Assembly: GCA_021825465.1 (NCBI GenBank)
Contig: JAKAGX010000029.1
Coordinates: forward strand, 1 to 7,663
Reading direction: 5' to 3'
From: a bacterium
GTDB lineage: Bacteria; Patescibacteriota; Minisyncoccia; UBA6257; GWB1-50-10
Length of the DNA stretch: 7,663 bases
Shown: in pieces, positions 6,027-7,663 of the stretch
Layout of the letters: each line of letters starts with the position of its first letter
Numbering within the stretch: the stretch's first letter is position 1
The notes under the pieces: generated by a model
The model's input: only the letters and a program-made list of their open reading frames with translations
Database searches by the model: none
Told to the model about the DNA's origin: nothing
Program-made: the position numbers and the translations under genes

Positions 6027-7505
6027 ATGGAAAAGAAAGATTTTTATATCACGACCACCTTGCCGTATGTGAATGCGTCGCCGCACATCGGTTTTGCCCT
6101 GGAGATCGTCCAAGCGGACGCCATTGCGCGCTATCACCGCGGCTTTTTGGGCGAAAACGTCGTTTTCAATACCGGCACGGATGAGCACGGGCAAAAGATA
6201 TATCGGAATGCCGGGGAAGCGGGGAAAGACGTAACAGCGTATGTCGACGAAAAAGCGGCCGAATTCGACAAGCTCCGTTCGGCGCTCGACTTGAGCTACA
6301 CGAACTTCATTCGGACGACGGATCCGCACCACGTCGCCGCCGTCGAGGAGTTTTGGAAGCGGTGCGATGCGAGAGGCGATATTTACAAAAAAAATTATCA
6401 GATCAAATACTGCGTCGGCTGCGAATTGGAGAAGACGGAGTCGGAGCTCGTGGACGGCACGTGTCCCATTCATCCCAATTTGAAGATCGAGGTCATTGAA
6501 GAAGAAAATTATTTCTTCCGTTTCTCGAAATACCAAAAGCCGCTCCTTGATCTCTATGAAAAATACCCCGATTTCGTTTTACCTCCCCACCGCCTTACGG
6601 AAATAAGGAATTTCGTTTCCGCGGGGCTCCAAGATTTCAGCATCTCGCGGCTCAAGTCGAAAATGCCGTGGGGCGTGCCGGTCCCGGGAGACGACGAACA
6701 TGTGATGTACGTTTGGTTCGACGCTTTGGTGAACTATGTTTCAACGCTCGGCTGGCCGGAGGATCAAGAAAATTTCAGGCGCTTTTGGGGGACGAATGAG
6801 CGCCCGAATGCTTTGCAGGTCGCCGGCAAGGACAATCTCCGCCAGCAGTCTGCCATGTGGCAGGCAATGCTTCTGTCGGCCGGCCTCCCGACGTCGCGGC
6901 AAATACTGATCCATGGGTTTGTGAATTCGAACGGCCAAAAAATGTCGAAAAGCTTGGGGAACGTCGTGGACCCGTTCGATGTCGTCGAAAAATACGGCAC
7001 GGATGCGCTCCGCTTTTGGCTTCTTCACGATCTAGTTCCCTTTGAAGACGGCGATTTTACATGGGACAAGTTCGATAAGAGTTATCACGCGAATTTGGCG
7101 AACGGTCTCGGCAACTTTGCAGCGCGCGTTCTCGCGCTCGGCGAAGGGCTCGGTGAAATGAAAAGCCGCGAAGTTTCAAAAGATGTTGCGGAAAAGATCG
7201 ATGAAACGAAGAAAAAAATGACGGCGGCTCTCGACGGATTCAAATTTCATGAAGCGCTCGGCGCCGTTTGGAGCCTCATTGGGTTCGGAGACGGATATGT
7301 GAACGATAAAAAGCCGTGGGCTGCTTCCGATCGGGGGGGGAAAGAAGAAACGGTTTTCGATCTGATCGCCATTTTGGACAATGTTGCCGCCATGATCGGG
7401 CCGTTTTTGCCCGGTACCGCGGAAGAGATCACGAAGAGCATCGTTTGGGAAGAGGGCAGCGTAAAAACGAAAAGAGGCGAGTTGTTGTTTACTCGCCTCC
7501 GCTAA
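6027..7505 (+). CDS. metG: Methionine--tRNA ligase
   Basis: Cytoplasmic class Ia synthetase that charges initiator and elongator tRNA-Met. It has 492 residues and lacks the C-terminal EMAPII-like tRNA-binding domain, so it is a short form. The Rossmann fold starts at 'YITTTLPYVNASPHIGF'. The HIGH signature reads HIGF (His20-Ile-Gly-Phe23), so its last histidine is replaced. 'NTGTDEHGQKIY' follows. A single zinc knuckle is formed by Cys129, Cys132, Cys146 and His149 ('CVGC', 'CPIH'), followed by 'EENYFFRFSKYQKPLL'. Other matches are 'YVWFDALVNYVSTLGWP', 'GKDNLRQQSAMWQAMLLSAGLP' and an intact KMSKS loop at 305-309 ('QKMSKSLGNVVDP'). The anticodon-binding helical domain covers about 350-492. The ATG lies 11 nt after the AI-2E stop; AAGAGG directly abuts it, so a standard Shine-Dalgarno spacing is lacking. 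It is the last gene of the operon, and its last codons contain the terminator of the opposing gene. Confidence 0.97.
   Translation: MEKKDFYITTTLPYVNASPHIGFALEIVQADAIARYHRGFLGENVVFNTGTDEHGQKIYRNAGEAGKDVTAYVDEKAAEFDKLRSALDLSYTNFIRTTDPHHVAAVEEFWKRCDARGDIYKKNYQIKYCVGCELEKTESELVDGTCPIHPNLKIEVIEEENYFFRFSKYQKPLLDLYEKYPDFVLPPHRLTEIRNFVSAGLQDFSISRLKSKMPWGVPVPGDDEHVMYVWFDALVNYVSTLGWPEDQENFRRFWGTNERPNALQVAGKDNLRQQSAMWQAMLLSAGLPTSRQILIHGFVNSNGQKMSKSLGNVVDPFDVVEKYGTDALRFWLLHDLVPFEDGDFTWDKFDKSYHANLANGLGNFAARVLALGEGLGEMKSREVSKDVAEKIDETKKKMTAALDGFKFHEALGAVWSLIGFGDGYVNDKKPWAASDRGGKEETVFDLIAILDNVAAMIGPFLPGTAEEITKSIVWEEGSVKTKRGELLFTRLR
7463..7499 (-). terminator. Intrinsic terminator of the minus-strand HAD gene, inside the metG 3' end
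   Basis: GAGGCGAGT (7474-7482) and ACTCGCCTC (7491-7499) form a perfect 9-bp stem with an 8-nt loop. Read on the minus strand, the hairpin begins 2 nt after the HAD stop codon and is followed by TTTTCGTTTTT (7473-7463), a good U-tract. On the plus strand no T-run follows it, so it should not terminate metG transcripts. It is made entirely of metG coding sequence (residues encoding 'RGELLFTR'). Confidence 0.8.
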
Positions 7506-7663
7506 ATCCGACGCCGAACGATCACCTTCATGACGTCCTGAAAACTGGCGGTTTTGAAATCGGGTCGGGCCCGGCTGATCTTCCATTTCGATTCATACCC
7601 ACCGAGGAAACCCAGCGTCGCGACGCCGGCATTCTTGCCATCCCGTATTCCACTTGCCGTGTC
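7502..7663 (-). CDS. C-terminal part of a HAD-superfamily (phosphoglycolate phosphatase-like) hydrolase, 5' end outside window
   Basis: The minus strand is open from the right edge to TAG at 7504-7502, giving the last 53 residues. They begin 'DTASGIRDGKNAGVATLGFL', then 'GGYESKWKISRARPDF' and end 'SFQDVMKVIVRRRI'. This matches the HAD motif IV segment and C-terminal tail of phosphoglycolate phosphatase/Gph-like enzymes, normally 'GDTxxDIxxGKNAGV...GY...PDyxxxsfxel'. The family hydrolyses phosphate esters with a nucleophilic Asp, but the catalytic N-terminal part lies outside the window. The second motif IV Asp appears as Gly ('DTASG'), which may alter or weaken magnesium binding, or be compensated by the Asp three residues later. 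The gene converges on metG with a 4-nt overlap (7502-7505), and its terminator lies just beyond its stop. Confidence 0.75.
   Translation of the reverse strand, partial: DTASGIRDGKNAGVATLGFLGGYESKWKISRARPDFKTASFQDVMKVIVRRRI

Noticed and set aside
1..7663. CRISPR array, insertion sequence, tRNA or rRNA genes, riboswitch
   Set aside because: No regularly spaced direct repeats, transposase, terminal inverted repeats, tRNA T-loop with cloverleaf or rRNA motif was seen on either strand by eye.

Overview
The window looks like a piece of a Patescibacteria (CPR, probably Parcubacteria-like) chromosome. This is inferred from gene types and short diagnostic motifs, not from a marker phylogeny. The clues are two exported proteins of CPR surface-protein type, one with an N-terminal 'LTSSQIQAILSLLQAFGA'-like helical module and one ending in a DUF11-like C-terminus; compact single-chain aminoacyl-tRNA synthetases with CPR-style motif variants; tight gene packing (longest intergenic gap about 71 nt); and no clear, well-spaced Shine-Dalgarno sequence at any start. 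UGA acts as a stop (glycyl-tRNA synthetase and M16 peptidase genes), which argues against the lineages that read UGA as glycine (Gracilibacteria/Absconditabacteria).

Layout: (1) 1-368, the C-terminal end of an exported beta-rich protein entering from the left. (2) 431-1735, glycyl-tRNA synthetase behind a promoter whose -10 box ends 7 nt before the ATG. (3) 1794-3647, a 617-residue secreted multidomain protein (signal peptide, helical module, IPT/TIG, PKD, IPT/TIG, Ig/Fn3-like, four-cysteine C-terminal domain), closed by a strong intrinsic terminator. (4) 3719-7505, an apparent three-gene operon: M16 zinc peptidase, AI-2E-family membrane protein (4-nt GTGA overlap with the peptidase) and methionyl-tRNA synthetase (11 nt further on). 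Its promoter has its -35 box inside the terminator stem of the preceding gene. (5) 7502-7663, minus strand, the C-terminal end of a HAD-like phosphatase that converges on metG. The stop codons overlap, and the phosphatase's intrinsic terminator lies inside the last codons of metG.

How the genes work together: the two synthetases supply Gly-tRNA and Met-tRNA for translation and are housekeeping. The peptidase/AI-2E pair is a plausible envelope or protein-processing and membrane-export unit, but co-transcription with metG may reflect only genome compaction. The two exported proteins flanking glyQS belong to the cell surface. I found no CRISPR array, mobile element, tRNA or rRNA. No wholly new multi-gene system is evident. 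The most interesting signals are the leaderless-promoter architecture, the terminator/promoter and terminator/coding overlaps, and the compositionally mosaic surface protein.
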